Assembly (NCBI GenBank): GCA_051530055.1 | Contig: CM121342.1 | Location: 3,906,001 to 3,970,000, forward strand | Direction of reading: 5' to 3' | DNA: 64,000 nt | DNA from: Neoechinorhynchus agilis | Taxonomy: Eukaryota > Acanthocephala | The notes under the pieces: model-generated | What the model was told of the DNA's origin: nothing | What the model saw: the letters and a program-made list of their open reading frames with translations, nothing else | Databases searched by the model: none | Made by a program: the position numbers and the translations under genes | In this document: positions 8,936 through 21,300 of the stretch, piece after piece | Numbering within the stretch: position 1 is the first letter of the stretch | Layout: the number at the start of each line of letters is the position of its first letter

Positions 8936-10835
8936 CTGATGGGAGGAAACTCACTAATGAGTCCCGCCTCCTCCCCGGGAGGTATCTGAGAATCCGGAGG
9001 AATGTCCATAATTGCGTCGAGGTGGTCAAGTGGATTAATGCCCGTGATCCCGATTAAGGGTCAACTGGTTCGAATCCGTTACCACCAATGATGCACAACC
9101 AAAAGGGGACGAAATACCCCGTTGAAGGGAGGAGGAAACTCACTAATGAGTCCCGCCTCCTCCCCGGGAGGTATCTGAGAATCCGGAGGAATGTCCATAA
9201 TTGCGTCGAGGTGGTCAAGTGGATTAATGCCCGTGATCCCGATTAAGGGTCAACTGGTTCGAATCCGTTACCACCAATGATGCACAACCAAAAGGGGACG
9301 AAATGCCTCGTTGAAGGGAGGAAACTCACTAATGAGTCCCGCCTCCTCCCCGGGAGGTATCTGAGAATCCGGAGGAATGTCCATAATTGCGTCGAGGTGG
9401 TCAAGTGGATTAATGCCCGTGATCCCGATTAAGGGTCAACTGGTTCGAATCCGTTACCACCAATGATGCACAACCAAAAGGGGACGAAATACCCCGTTGA
9501 AGGGAGGAAACTCACTAATGAGTCCCGCCTCCTCCCCGGGAGGTATCTGAGAATCCGGAGGAATGGGTCAACTGGTTCGAATCCGTTACCACCAATGATG
9601 CACAACCAAAAGGGGACGAAATGCCTCGTTGAAGGGAGGAAACTCACTAATGAGTCCCGCCTCCTCCCCGGGAGGTATCTGAGAATCCGGAGGAATGTCC
9701 ATAATTGCGTCGAGGTGGTCAAGTGGATTAATGCCCGTGATCCCGATTAAGGGTCAACTGGTTCGAATCCGTTACCACCAATGATGCACAACCAAAAGGG
9801 GACGAAAAATCCCGTTGAAGGGAGGAGGAAACTCACTAATGAGTCCCGCCTCCTCCCCGGGAGGTATCTGAGAATCCGGAGGAATGTCCATAATTGCGTC
9901 GAGGTGGTCAAGTGGATTAATGCCCGTGATCCCGATTAAGGGTCAACTGGTTCGAACCGTTACCACCAATGATGCACAACCAAAAGGGGACGAAATACCC
10001 CGTTGAAGGGAGGAGGAAACTCACTAATGAGTCCCGCCTCCTCCCCGGGAGGTATCTGAGAATCCGGAGGAATGTCCATAATTGCGTCGAGGTGGTCAAG
10101 TGGATTAATGCCCGTGATCCCGATTAAGGGTCAACTGGTTCGAATCCGTTACCACCAATGATGCACAACCAAAAGGGGACGAAATACCCCGTTGAAGGGA
10201 GGAGGAAACTCACTAATGAGTCCCGCCTCCTCCCCGGGAGGTATCTGAGAATCCGGAGGAATGTCCATAATTGCGTCGAGGTGGTCAAGTGGATTAATGC
10301 CCGTGATCCCGATTAAGGGTCAACTGGTTCGAATCCGTTACCACCAATGATGCACAACCAAAGGGGACGAAATACCGCTGAAGGGAGGAGGAAACTCACT
10401 AATGAGTCCCGCCTCCTCCCCGGGAGGTATCTGAGAATCCGGAGGAATGTCCATAATTGCGTCGAGGTGGTCAAGTGGATTAATGCCCGTGATCCCGATT
10501 AAGGGTCAACTGGTTCGAATCCGTTACCACCAATGATGCACAACCAAAAGGGGACGAAATACCCCGTTGAAGGGAGGAAACTCACTAATGAGTCCCGCCT
10601 CCTCCCCGGGAGGTATCTGAGAATCCGGAGGAATGTCCATAATTGCGTCGAGGTGGTCAAGTGGATTAATGCCCGTGATCCCGATTAAGGGTCAACTGGT
10701 TCGAATCCGTTACCACCAATGATGCACAACCAAAAGGGGACGAAATACCCCGTTGAAAGGAGGAAACTCACTAATGAGTCCCGCCTCCTCCCCGGGAGGT
10801 ATCTGAGAATCCGGAGGAATGGATCCGGAGGAATG
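8936..10835 (+). repeat. 188-bp tandem array with a tRNA-derived module in each unit
   Basis: About ten head-to-tail units of 186-189 bp, nearly identical. One unit, near 9565, has a deletion that removes the tRNA A box. Each unit has three parts: a hairpin-forming segment (AAACTCACTAATGAGT), a GC-rich block with CCTCCCCGGGAGG, and a 72-bp tRNA-like module ending GTTACCACCA. Related single copies occur at 42935-42990, 48355-48475 and 59615-59690. The array is therefore a locally amplified member of a dispersed SINE family. Low divergence implies recent amplification or homogenisation. Short open frames across the units are by-products. Confidence 0.9.
9016..9087 (+). other. tRNA-like module (representative copy) with Pol III A and B boxes
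   Basis: The A box TGGTCAAGTGG (9023-9033) and B box GGTTCGAATCC (9067-9077) match the Pol III promoter consensus. They are 44 bases apart, as at positions 8 and 52 of a real tRNA. The 5' and 3' ends (GTCGAGG versus ACCACCA) do not pair, and the anticodon stem is not convincing, so this is a tRNA-derived SINE head rather than a functional tRNA. Eight further full copies lie in the array, roughly every 188 bp. Confidence 0.75.
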
Positions 10836-11290
10836 TACAAACTCTTTTACCGGATACATTAGAGACTATGTGGTTATATCACTTCTCTGATGTAATTGGT
10901 TTGGCTTCATGTCTAAAAAATAAGCCGGACAAGAAGGGACAAACAAAAATTTAATAATGATGCTTTTATTTTTGTTAAAAGACGTATTTTATTTTTATTT
11001 TATTGCACACATTCAATTCGTAGTTGTTTGCTAGAGATGTAATTAAAAGAGAGAAGCAAGGCAATGATGAAGTAGGAGTGATCGCAAGCTCCTCAATCAC
11101 CACTCCTTGCTCCCGAACAAATGGTGGGACTTTCCGTTTAGAAGTGTTTTGCTAAAGAATGTTTTTAATCTGTCATTGAAATTAAGAGCCAATAGAGGAA
11201 GAAGAGTTCAAGAGTATTTCTTTCATTAGGTAAACATTTTCTAATTGATAATTGGGTTCCAAAAACACCTATTTTATCTTTAATTATCTT
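10836..11290. other. No gene seen
   Basis: AT-rich sequence after the array. No open frame, repeat or RNA signal could be supported. Confidence 0.4.
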
Positions 11291-11745
11291 AAATCGCATA
11301 CACTCGTGCCTTATGGAATGTCTTTGGAAGCTTCTTGGCTAACTCACACACTTTAGAAGCGCTCAGCCGCACTCGAGGGGCCGGGGCCTATGGGCGATCT
11401 CAACCCTGATCCCTACCCTTCTAGCAACCTCGCAACTTCCTCGTGGAACCCAGCGACCAGTGGATTTGAACTAGCGATCAACCGAGCGCACTTTGAACGC
11501 GCTTGTGCTTTTGCTTCCGTTATTCCTGATTTATCTTAAATCGCATACACTCATGGCCTTACGGCATGTCTTTGGGATCTTTTATCGTTCTTTTTGGGAG
11601 ACTTGGCTAACACACTTCGGAGGCGCTCAGCCACACTCGAAGGGTCGGGGCCTATTTTCGGCCTCAAACCTGATCGCTACCCTTCCAGCAGCCTCGCAAC
11701 TCCCCCGTGGATCCCATCGACCAATCGAACCACTCAGCCCCTAAA
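11290..11745 (-). repeat. Pair of diverged direct repeats, SINE-like
   Basis: Two related blocks follow each other: about 11290-11480 and 11525-11740. They share CTTAAATCGCATACACTC, the CGCTCAGCC..CACTCGA segment, GGGGCCTAT and the CAGC.ACCT/CCTCGCAAC segment. On the minus strand the first contains AGTTCAAATCC, a good tRNA B box, so they may be the head of a tRNA-derived SINE. They sit just downstream of the myosin gene's stop. Family is not recognised. Confidence 0.5.
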
Positions 11746-11805
11746 AACATGTAAAAAACAACAACTTGATTTTATTGTACATGGTTTTTCACTGTTCAGA
11801 ATGAT

Positions 11806-14800
11806 TTAGGTTATTTTAGCACAAGTAGGCGTTGTCATCAGAACCATGGTACCGCTCTTTTTAAAAGCGACTCTGTCTCCTGGTACCAAATTGATTATGT
11901 AAGAGTCGCGTTCAAAGTTAGCTTTAATGAATTTCACTATGTTAACTTTGAAAGGAATATCACGTCTAAAAAACGGTTTTTTAGAAAATGATTCTTTTTG
12001 AGGATGAAAAGATCTCACTTTGAGTATAGGTAACACAACGTACAGACCAGTTCACAGATTCGGTCACCGCCGAGTGGATTTGTGTCCAAATGGAAAACGA
12101 GATCGTGTTGACGAGCGGACCGAAGAACCGCGAGTTGATCCGATTCGCCCGTAATATCGATTCCGATGAATTCACGGATTGGAATTGGTCGTTTCTTTAC
12201 GATGAACTTCTTGACAGGATCAAGTTTATAGACTGAACGATCGGTAAAGACCAATGATCGATAATCTTCTTCTACTCGGGAATTCATCTAAGATTTCTGT
12301 CTCAATTGATATATGTAAATGCAAATCACCTTTATCGCATTCGAAGAAAACAATATCTCATTGAACGAATCCTGAAGCTTCAATGAGTGCATTTTCCTAA
12401 CGTACATGAATGCATCCATGTGACTCATCTGTGATTTTTGTGTGGATTTTTTTAGAAAAACAAACGCCATTATAACTCACATCGGCAAGGTAATTCCCTT
12501 TCCATATTTGACCAAAACTGGTTATCATGAAATTTGGTCTATTTAAAAGAATCTTGCAACCAATCTCACGAAGTTCTATAATTCTCGTATAAGATTTAAG
12601 TTGCTGCTTTGACTTGTTTAAAGCTTGCCACCTATTTTTGCAATTTTTTTATAAGCTTAGTTGAAAGCATAAAAACCACCTGAGAAATATCCTTGCGAAA
12701 TCATCAATCGATTTTCCAAGGATTGCTGGAACTCGTGGACCAGTAATGGATTTTGCATTTTCAGTATTCCTGTGGGGTAGGCGGGGGGGGAAATGATTAA
12801 TAAATACAATATTTGGGACCGGAAAAGTTAAAATGCATTTTGAAAACATGCAAATCTCAGATCATCAGATTTTCTGGCAATCTCATTACTCCGAAGAAGA
12901 TTTATTGCCACTAAATCCTTGACCGAATTATGACACAAATTTCAACCGATTCGCGGAAATACATTGAAAGATACATTCAAAATATTAAACTGTCCAAAAT
13001 ATCAAAAAAACCTGCATCTCGGAACAGAAATTTCAACCGATTCGCGGAAATACATTGAAAGATACATTTAAAATATTAAACTGTCCAAAATATCAAAAAA
13101 ACCTGCATCTCGGAACAGAAATTTCAACCGATTCGCGGAAATACATTGAAAGATACATTTAAAATATTAAACTGTCCAAAATATCAAAAAAACCTGCATC
13201 TCGGAACAGAAATTTCAACCGATTCGCGGAAATACATTGAAAGATACATTTAAAATATTAAACTCGGAACCCGTGAAAAGCTTTTTGAGTTGCTTCCATC
13301 GTGAAAGTACTAACAGATTTGCCTCGAGTAAGGCTTGAAAATATTTTCGTACTGTAGCCATGCGGTACCATCTACCAATAACAGTCGCAGCCTCTTCTTT
13401 TATGGTCAATCGTCTTTGGTACCAAGACCGAAATGCCTAATGGTAGAACTGTTTAACAAAGGTCATAAGCTTCCTACTTACCGATTGGAGAACAATGACG
13501 ATATTTTCCATATCACATGCACGATTTCCTTCTAATGTGTAGAAACTTTCCTCGTCTTGGAAAAAGGCGTAAGATTTCCCAATAAAGATACTCTTAACCA
13601 AATTGTACGATTTAACGATTTCTAGGGCGTTTATTGCCATGGTTGAAGGATCGACTGGAAGAGCGAACATTGTGTTTCTAACAGGCGACAGCATCTTGTA
13701 TCTATAAAGAATAATGGGTAAATTAAGAAGAAAAAACCCTAACAAGCACCTTTGAACAAAGTCTTTCAAATGCTGATACCGCTGAATCTTGCAAAGGTCC
13801 AGTACTAATGCTTGTTCGTAGATATTGTAAGCTTGCAGTTGCATTGCCACATTTTGATCGACGAATAAAGTCTCTTGAGTTCGAAATGGATCGATACACC
13901 TCAAATAAAATAGATCCTAAACTGATTAAACGCTAAAAATGTTTAAATCGAACAGTTTGAAGAATATACCCTTCCTTGAAGTTTGTTTAAAAGATGATAA
14001 TACGCATTGTGGATTCTAAGAAAGGCGATTCCACGGCTGGATCGATTCTGATCGCCAATGTTCCATATTTGTTGGATGTATTTGTTTGAGCTTTGTTTCA
14101 TTAGGTCATCAACAGCGATCGATACTCCACCGTCATCGAATAAAACATCAGTGAATCGATAAACGATTGGTTTTCCGAAATGACTTATAATAAAGTTGTT
14201 CTGACTTCTTTTACAATAAAGTCCTACTCGATCTATAAAAGTTCGTGCATCATTAGCAGGATTACGCGTTAAATGTTGATTTAGAATTCCATTTGAAGGA
14301 TTTTCGAACAGCTCTAGAATGTTAAGACTTATGTTTGGAGTTATCCGTTCTAAATCCGTATCCATTTCCGATTCACATATAGATTGAATATCCACAATCT
14401 CATTTCTGATAAATATCTGATGCAGCTTTTCGTTTAAAAAATTTAAACATAGTCCATTAAAACTAATAACGTCTTTGATTTTAATAATAAACATGATCCG
14501 TACCTGTTTGTTTGAGCTATATTTATCAATGGAATGTCTACTAACATTAAACTGTTCCTCGATACATTGGATGTTGCACTCAATTCATCCAACGATCGAT
14601 TTATTGCTCGACTTACCCAAATGAAAAGTCTCTCATACAACTCCTAAATATCAATTGTACGACTTAAACATTCGAGATCCGATTGAACTTTTGAACATTT
14701 CTAATGAAAAATACGAAATTTTGGATTCAGTAAATTTATACATGAATTTAAAGGAAAAAACTTTGCGATAGACTAATGATCGTGATTTTGCTACAAAACT

Positions 14801-16676
14801 TAATTTACCTTTGCTAGATGACATCTTACAAAACTCTGCGGGATGGAATTGTTTGTTGAGTCAATTTTATTATAACTGGACGTCCCGAAATGATCCAAAA
14901 TCTCAATAAGCTTAGCCAGTGGAACCGATAGAAGACTAGCTATCCACCAGGTACTATCAAAAGTCACTCCTGGATCCACTGTATTTGGATTAGACGAACT
15001 TTTATCCTGGCTGAATTCAGTTGGAGGAAAAGTCATCTGTGAATATATTTATCGAATTCAAGTTATATTTCATTTTCAAAAAGTCTCACCATGTGCAAAA
15101 TAGCTGCTAAACAGGACCACACGGCATTACATTGGTCCTCGTGGAAATCCAATGTTTTCAGTGCAACTACAAGACGTCTAAATCCATCTTTGTGAACCTA
15201 ATACATTCGCATTTATAACCAATTCTCGTTAGTTTTTGTTACAAACCCCACGGTGAGCGATGCGCCCAGTCGCTGAAAATCTTCTTATAACCTCTGATAG
15301 ACCATATCGTTGATTTAGAGATAATTCAGTGTTTCCGAACAGAAAGGAATAAAATATTGTAAAGAGCGCAAATTCTAGAACAAAAGATGTTCTTGAATCT
15401 ATGCTGTATAGTATCCCATGCTTGACAAGTGGCTCAAAAGCGGATTCTAAGTTTCGAAATGTAATAATATACGATTGCAAAAGTCTTTTTATTTTAAAAT
15501 TTCTAATTTTTGTTATTTATATTAAGCTTCTTTTCTCTATAGAGTGTTCCTTTTAGGTCTTTAACAATGATTTATTTAACCGATATTTCACCTCTCGGTT
15601 AAAACTTTATAGCGTTATCCTGTGAAATAGAAACCTCTAAACTAGAGCAACACTGCATTTTACTAACTTCCATCGGTCGGTGAGGAAACGTCGGGATTAT
15701 GCGACTTGAAAAATATCGGAGAAATAAATCAGTGAATTTAAATTCCCGGGATACGACAAAACTAAGACTTAAATTAATATTTGGCGTGTAATTAAAGAAT
15801 TATAGATTAATTAATTTTCGGCCTGAGCGTGGACCGGTCGTAAACACTTGCTAACAATATCTGAAGAAGGCCCACGCTCAGGCCGAAAATTAATTAATTT
15901 ATAATTCTTTAATTACACGTCAAATATCAATTTAACAATGGCAAATAAATATATTCAAGAACTAAGACTCTTCGCGAAATATTTCCAATAAATCAAATAT
16001 AGGTTATGATCGGGAGTATTTTCACCAAAATTATATAATGTTCATTGTTTTTTATGTTAACCTTTGAAGACAAAATCTCTTTAAAATCGGATATTTGGTT
16101 AAAGGAATTTAATTTGTCATTTTAACTACTTACTGTATCCAAAAGGAAAACGTTGACAGCCATCTTTCTAAGGGAGCCTTCCGAATCAAAGAATAATTCC
16201 ACATATTTTCCAAAACAGCTTCGATTTTCCCCGCTGTCACTTTGAGCACTTCCCATTATTTGCAGCAAGATATCCGCTCGCAAAATAGTCAATCTGTATC
16301 GAAATACATCTTCGACATTCTCATTTGGACTGGTTATGGTATTCATGATCTCGTAGCATGATTTCGTCTTGCCTGATCCAGGCTGTCCTAGAAGCATATC
16401 TCAATTATTAGTCAACTTTTCGACAAATCTACGAACCAGTTATAATAACGCAACTTGGCCGGTTGTATATGGCACAATTTCGAACTAGCATTTTGGCGAA
16501 TTTGTAGATGTGGGCGTTTTCGTCAAGATCACTCTTCCAAACAGCTCGAGCTTGTGCATCATTCAATGTTTCTTCAATATAATCGTTAATTTTGATCGAT
16601 AGAAGAGTCTTCTTTCCATTCCACAAGTATGGATTCCGTCTTCCGAACCTGGACAAGAGCAAATTGCTGATCTTGA
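11806..16676 (-). CDS. Divergent class I myosin (MYO1D/G-like tail) with degenerate switches
   Basis: A single-headed, membrane-binding actin motor by family. Exons, 5' to 3': 16676-16437 (N-motor); 16387-16134 (P-loop, switch I); about 15480-15240; 15197-15090 (ends in LAAILHM, family LAAILHLGN); 15040-14805; 14640-14509 joined by a 41-nt intron to SFNGLCLNFLNEK; 13904-13440 (RCIDP, then an in-frame 48-nt intron before YKMLSP); an IQ motif near 13400; about 12770-12650 (post-IQ RW segment); and a TH1 tail at 12287-11806 with YKLDPVKKF and PIPIREFIGI. Splicing 16437 to 16387 gives the P-loop GQPGSGKT (usually GESGAGKT). Switch I reads ENRSCFGK instead of NxNSSRFGK. Switch II reads VDIPLIN instead of LDIxGFE, losing the conserved Gly and Glu. 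ATP hydrolysis is therefore doubtful. An upstream N-terminal exon is expected but not assigned. Confidence 0.82.
12941..13265 (+). repeat. 91-bp tandem repeat in a myosin intron
   Basis: About 3.6 units with an exact period of 91 bp (TTCAACCGATTCGCGG begins at 12941, 13032, 13123 and 13214). Units differ at only a few bases. The array lies inside the intron after the IQ exon and abuts the exon edge near 13266, whereas the other introns of this gene are 41-49 nt. Confidence 0.9.
15776..15927. mobile_element. Hairpin MITE, 59-bp arms
   Basis: The left arm 15776-15835 and right arm 15869-15927 are near-perfect inverted copies around a 33-base loop. The inner arm ends are CGGCCTGAGCGTGG and CCACGCTCAGGCCG. 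A second element with the same TAATTTTCGGCC core lies at 56971-57078. No transposase is present. It sits in or near an intron of the myosin gene. Confidence 0.75.
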
Positions 16677-16902
16677 CTATAGGAATGAAGTACAGATAAA
16701 TTTAGAGTATGTAGTTTAAGAGAAAAAAGAGACAATAAAAGCGTCTTTTACATCCCGTTCACGATCCATGGCAATTATTTATCAAAGACTTCTCTCGTTC
16801 CCTATACCAAAATAGGAAGTATAATCATTTTATCAAAGATCCTCTTTTAAAACCTTTTAGAAACTTGTCCATATTCTATGGTATTAAATAAATCATTCTT
16901 AC

Positions 16903-17156
16903 CTGTCTCTAACCATTCGTACCATAGCAGCAAGTCTGGGATCTTCGATTTGGTCGTCTAAATCGTCAACACGATTTCCTCTTGATTTAATGTAATGCTT
17001 GAAATCAACCAAGGAGACAACACTGAGCTGATTGGTACTGAAATCTCCATCACCTAACATCAATCTGCAGTGCGTATTGTGAGAAACAATTTTATGGAAT
17101 ACCGGAGCGCATAAGAATGTATATTTTGCAGAAAAAAAAGCGAGCTCATTTAGCAA
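16903..17156 (-). CDS. Unassigned coding exon upstream of the myosin motor
   Basis: A minus-strand frame contains VSLVDFKHYIKSRGNRVDD and then DPRLAAMVRMVRD, ending at an excellent donor, CAG|GTAAG, at 16903. The codon pattern and donor argue for a real exon. Its phase (2) does not join directly to the myosin exon at 16676, which needs phase 1. Either a small intermediate exon exists or this belongs to another gene. No domain is recognised. Confidence 0.45.
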
Positions 17157-17159
17157 ACG

Positions 17160-18330
17160 GAAAATGCATTCGTGTTAACAAACATTCAAAAACAATCTTT
17201 AGCGAGAGTGAAACTCATTTGTGGCGAATTTCAATAAGGATTTTCTTTTTGCAATTTCTCAGCAACGAAACTTGCGATGAAGTCCGACAAAACGGACGAA
17301 ATATTGAACATTTATATCAAAATTTCGATACGTGAGAGGAGGTGCCGGGGTATACAATTAGAAGAATTATTTAGAAGTCTCTTCACCCATTAAATATAAT
17401 TTTTTTCGATTAAATACGTTCTACGAACCTCGTTTAAAAGACGCTACAAACTAATGATGATTGCGACGAGGTTTGTCTTTAATCGAAAAATAACTATAAG
17501 ATGTTTATTTATCACCAATCCACAAGAGATTGCTCTACAGACTGTTTCCGTAAAAACAAAAGTTATTAATTTTTCGAGAAGCCCAAGCTTCATCAAACAA
17601 CTTTGACGACGGAATTTTGTTGCTGCTAAGGAATTCTATAGTGTATTAAAAAACCCCACTACATTCCTAATAACTATAAAATGAAATTGAACAATTAGCC
17701 GAATGATGAAGTTTTGTCCAATCTTACTATTAGAAAACGAGAAAAATTATAATTTTGATTCGTTTTTTAGTCATTATTTCACACCAATTATCGGTTGTCG
17801 ATAAAAAAAATTATGGTTCTTTACGCAATTCAGCCTTAAATCTACAAGAATTTATGATTGAATTGTTCCTTTTCATTAATTTCAACTGGAGCACTCATCG
17901 AATTTTAAAACAAGAGAAATGCGTAAAATGTTTCTCTGCTTCAGCGACGAGCCATATCACGGAGAATGAGTCATGTTTCTTGTCTGTAGCAATGTTCCAT
18001 TTGAATTTTTGTTTTCATAAGATACGTTTCTCTGAACTGGACTTGGTGATCTACAAACGAAGTGAAACACAATAAAACTATGGTTTGCTCTGAGAAATTT
18101 CGTTAAGGGCAACAACAAAATCCATGAACTTTTGATTGCGTTAATCCAATCCCACCAAAAAATAAACCAATTGATTCAGTCTACAGATCAATTTAAAAAG
18201 ATCGCTAATATTTTCCTTTACGGACGCTAAATCGGAATGCTTTCTTAATATACAATTCATCAGATCGTTTTCTCGTTCCTGTGATTTCCAATAACCTTCA
18301 AACATCAGTCTTTAATTCCATTTACATCCT
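17160..18330. other. Intergenic region between the myosin and ORP genes
   Basis: No gene could be supported; the longest frame (17755-18075) lacks family resemblance. A loose inverted repeat lies at about 17400-17490 (TTTTTCGATTAAA and its complement TTTAATCGAAAAA, with CCTCG/CGAGG inside), which could be a small MITE. A short motif, GAAGTCCGAC.A.ACGGACGAAATATTGA, near 17280 recurs near 29912 and marks a dispersed repeat. Confidence 0.4.
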
Positions 18331-18335
18331 CTAAA

Positions 18336-21300
18336 TCAACGCAATCTTTTCGACAACGGTCTACAATATGTCCATCCAGTTTGAGCTACACCATCGACAA
18401 CATAACGAGCACAGTGACTAAAATGTCTAGGTTTCCACAGCTCCGAACTCTCCAATCTTTCCGCAGCTTCTTTTCTTTGTCTATCTTCCAACTTACGTTT
18501 AGCTTCCGTGGCTTTATCGAGATGATTAGTGCAAAGAAAGTAGGTAACGTCCTTCCAAAGACGCCTAGACTCGTTCTCATCTTGATCTTTAATGGACTTA
18601 ATCCTCTTTGGGATCATAACTGAAGTTTTTACATCGAAGAAAATATCCTGTGGCATATTCTGGGAATCTGGAGCCATCTTTCTGATATAAATGCGATCAT
18701 TCCACTCACCATCGATTGTGTAAAGAGTCCGACGATCATGACTGATTGTTCCCAATACTCGATTCTTTTTCCCACCATAAAATGGCTTAGTTTGAAAATC
18801 AATATCACTCCTATATCCGGTCTGCTTACACTCAATGTACACTTTACCGCCCAATTCGAACCAAGGAATCGAAAATATAGATCGGCCGTATGCGCTCGGA
18901 AATGTCATTATGTACTCTTCACCGTATTGAAGTAGTCGAAGTCTAGTGAGTCCAACCATATGAACCGATACAGACATTCCCAGAAACCGAGATTTTGTCC
19001 AAATCGAACCTTCGATCTCGATCTGATTGGGAATATGTTCTGCGTAATAGGCAGAAACTAAATTTTATAATGAAATTTAGAAAAACGCATCAGACGATAT
19101 GTTTAGATTAATAAGAAATCTTTTTTCGAAACGAGATGCTTTAAATTCGATCGAAAAAATCTAAGGTACGTTTGATCGATGAGGTGGAAAAGAAATTTCG
19201 ATCGCTAACAAGAACGTTTGCAATGAAACAAAAGCGAGAGACTGTCGATTATTTCCAGCTTTTTATATAAAATTCAATTAAAGAAATTAGACGTACCGGG
19301 TGGATGATGACTGACTTGCTCTGCAATAAAACACACATCAGTATAATTTGCCCATGGAACAGGTTTTTCGCTATTAAAATCACCACCTCGGTCATTTTCG
19401 TCGAGTGAATAGAAACAATAGAAGACTTCCCCAAGGATTGGATTGTAAGGCTTTTTAGGTACGAGAGTCCGTCTACCAGCATGAAACGCCGACAAATACC
19501 ACTTGACAGTCTGTAGCATTCTATCCTCGGCTGTATCCATTTTAGCGATATCAGCAAAGAAATCAGGATGAGCCAAAAAATCTGCAATCATTTCTAAAAA
19601 GCTTCGGCGCTCCAAGATGAACGTTGGAAGCGTCACTCGTGTAAGATCCATGCCGATTTTAACTTGACTAAGTAAATGCATGAAAATGCTCGTATCAACT
19701 CGACGTTCCTCCATGTCCTCTTGATCACAACAAGCATCGTATTTGTCCCACATGGACAAAGATTGTTGGTTCTTTGGCGGTGGTGCCGTTCTTATTGTGA
19801 TTGAAGATCTAGATCGATCCTCAATCATTGGGAATGGTTTGTTTTGTTTTAGAGGAGAAAAGTCCGGTCCGGTTTTGGGAGGCTCAGAAACCATCGAGAC
19901 CGAATCAACCGCATCGAAGAATATATCATCAAGGTCATCAGCATATACAGCATCCTGATCGCCGTCGCTTCCTTCATCTGAGCTGAGAATTGAAGTACTC
20001 TCGATAGGAGGATCTAAATTAGAAAGTGCAAAATAAAGAAATGGTTAGAATGTTCTCAAAATCCAGCTTTTACCCATAAAATAACAGATTCTTAAACTAT
20101 TGGATTTCGGGCACAAGAATGTCCGTAGGATTCTTACTATGGAAACGAAAATACGAGCAGTTCAACCAAACAAACCCTTTTATTGAGAAAAATTCAAAGT
20201 GGAAAAAAGGTCAGTGAATTTAAACGAATCAGTTCAAATGATACGAGTACACTAAAAGATTTTCCGATCACATACCTGGATTGATTGTAGTGACCGGTTC
20301 CTCAATTTGAAGAATCGATAGATCAGGCATCGACGAAGACTGGTCGATATTCGCTTCAGCCATTTGAAGTAAAACAATTGAGTATTTGATCGAATCGGCA
20401 AATTTCTGCAATGATAATAGTTCAAGTGAGAAATTTAAATCTATGTAAACCTTTGCTTGATATACGACTTTGTGTGCAGCATCATGTCTGACACTGCTGT
20501 CATTGCTAATTTTAACTTCGAGATTCTAAATAAATTTAGGTGGTAAGCTTAATTATACGAATATCAAAAAAAGGTACGTGAATATTATCGAGCATAAGCT
20601 GAAGGAAGGCGTCCAGTTCAGCAAGCTTTCTTGCAAATGGACCAGAAGCACCCGAAGTTGAAAGAGCAGCTAAATACGGACTCGTATCTGCACATTTCTG
20701 GATTGAATTAATCCACTCTTCACGATCATTGGGATCCTTGGCTTGGAAATGGAATGCTTTATTTTCCACTGTGATTGTGAACATACAATCATCATCATCG
20801 TCAATACCAACGACTGCATTCTTTAATCTGACTACTCCACGACGATCATTCGCTTCGAAATTCTCTTTACTCGTGTAATACCATAAGGCAATCGGATCAT
20901 TCGGATTTAATGGAGAGCGGCGGGGGGAAAGGATCAACCGGATTTCAATAACGAAATCAAAGCTAACTTTTTATATATTTTTTGAAAATATTAATTAAAA
21001 ACAATGAAAGTGGTCCTCAGTTATCAGCCCGACTCGATATCATAACGACTTATCAGTAAAAACGATTGATAAAATAAGTATTTTGTCTAAAAAGCGTAGA
21101 AATCCAAAAAAATCTCAACAAAAAGACCCTTTAAAGATTCAAATGATGGCCGATGCACAGTAGAGCGCAGGCCCGTTGATCCAGAACAAGATATCGATTC
21201 TGAAAAGATTCAATAACGAAATCAAAGCTAACTTTTTATATATTTTTAAAAATATTAATTAAAAACAATGAAAGTGGTCCTCGAGTATCAGCCCGACTCG

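Noticed and set aside
9016-10720. Cluster of functional tRNA genes
   Set aside because: A and B boxes are good, but the acceptor ends do not pair and the anticodon arm is not formed; it is a tRNA-derived SINE module.
8936-10835. CRISPR-like array
   Set aside because: Units are contiguous 188-bp repeats with no unique spacers, and the surrounding genome is clearly eukaryotic.
17755-18075. Plus-strand 106-codon gene
   Set aside because: No family resemblance, no splice or start context and AT-rich composition like the surrounding spacer.
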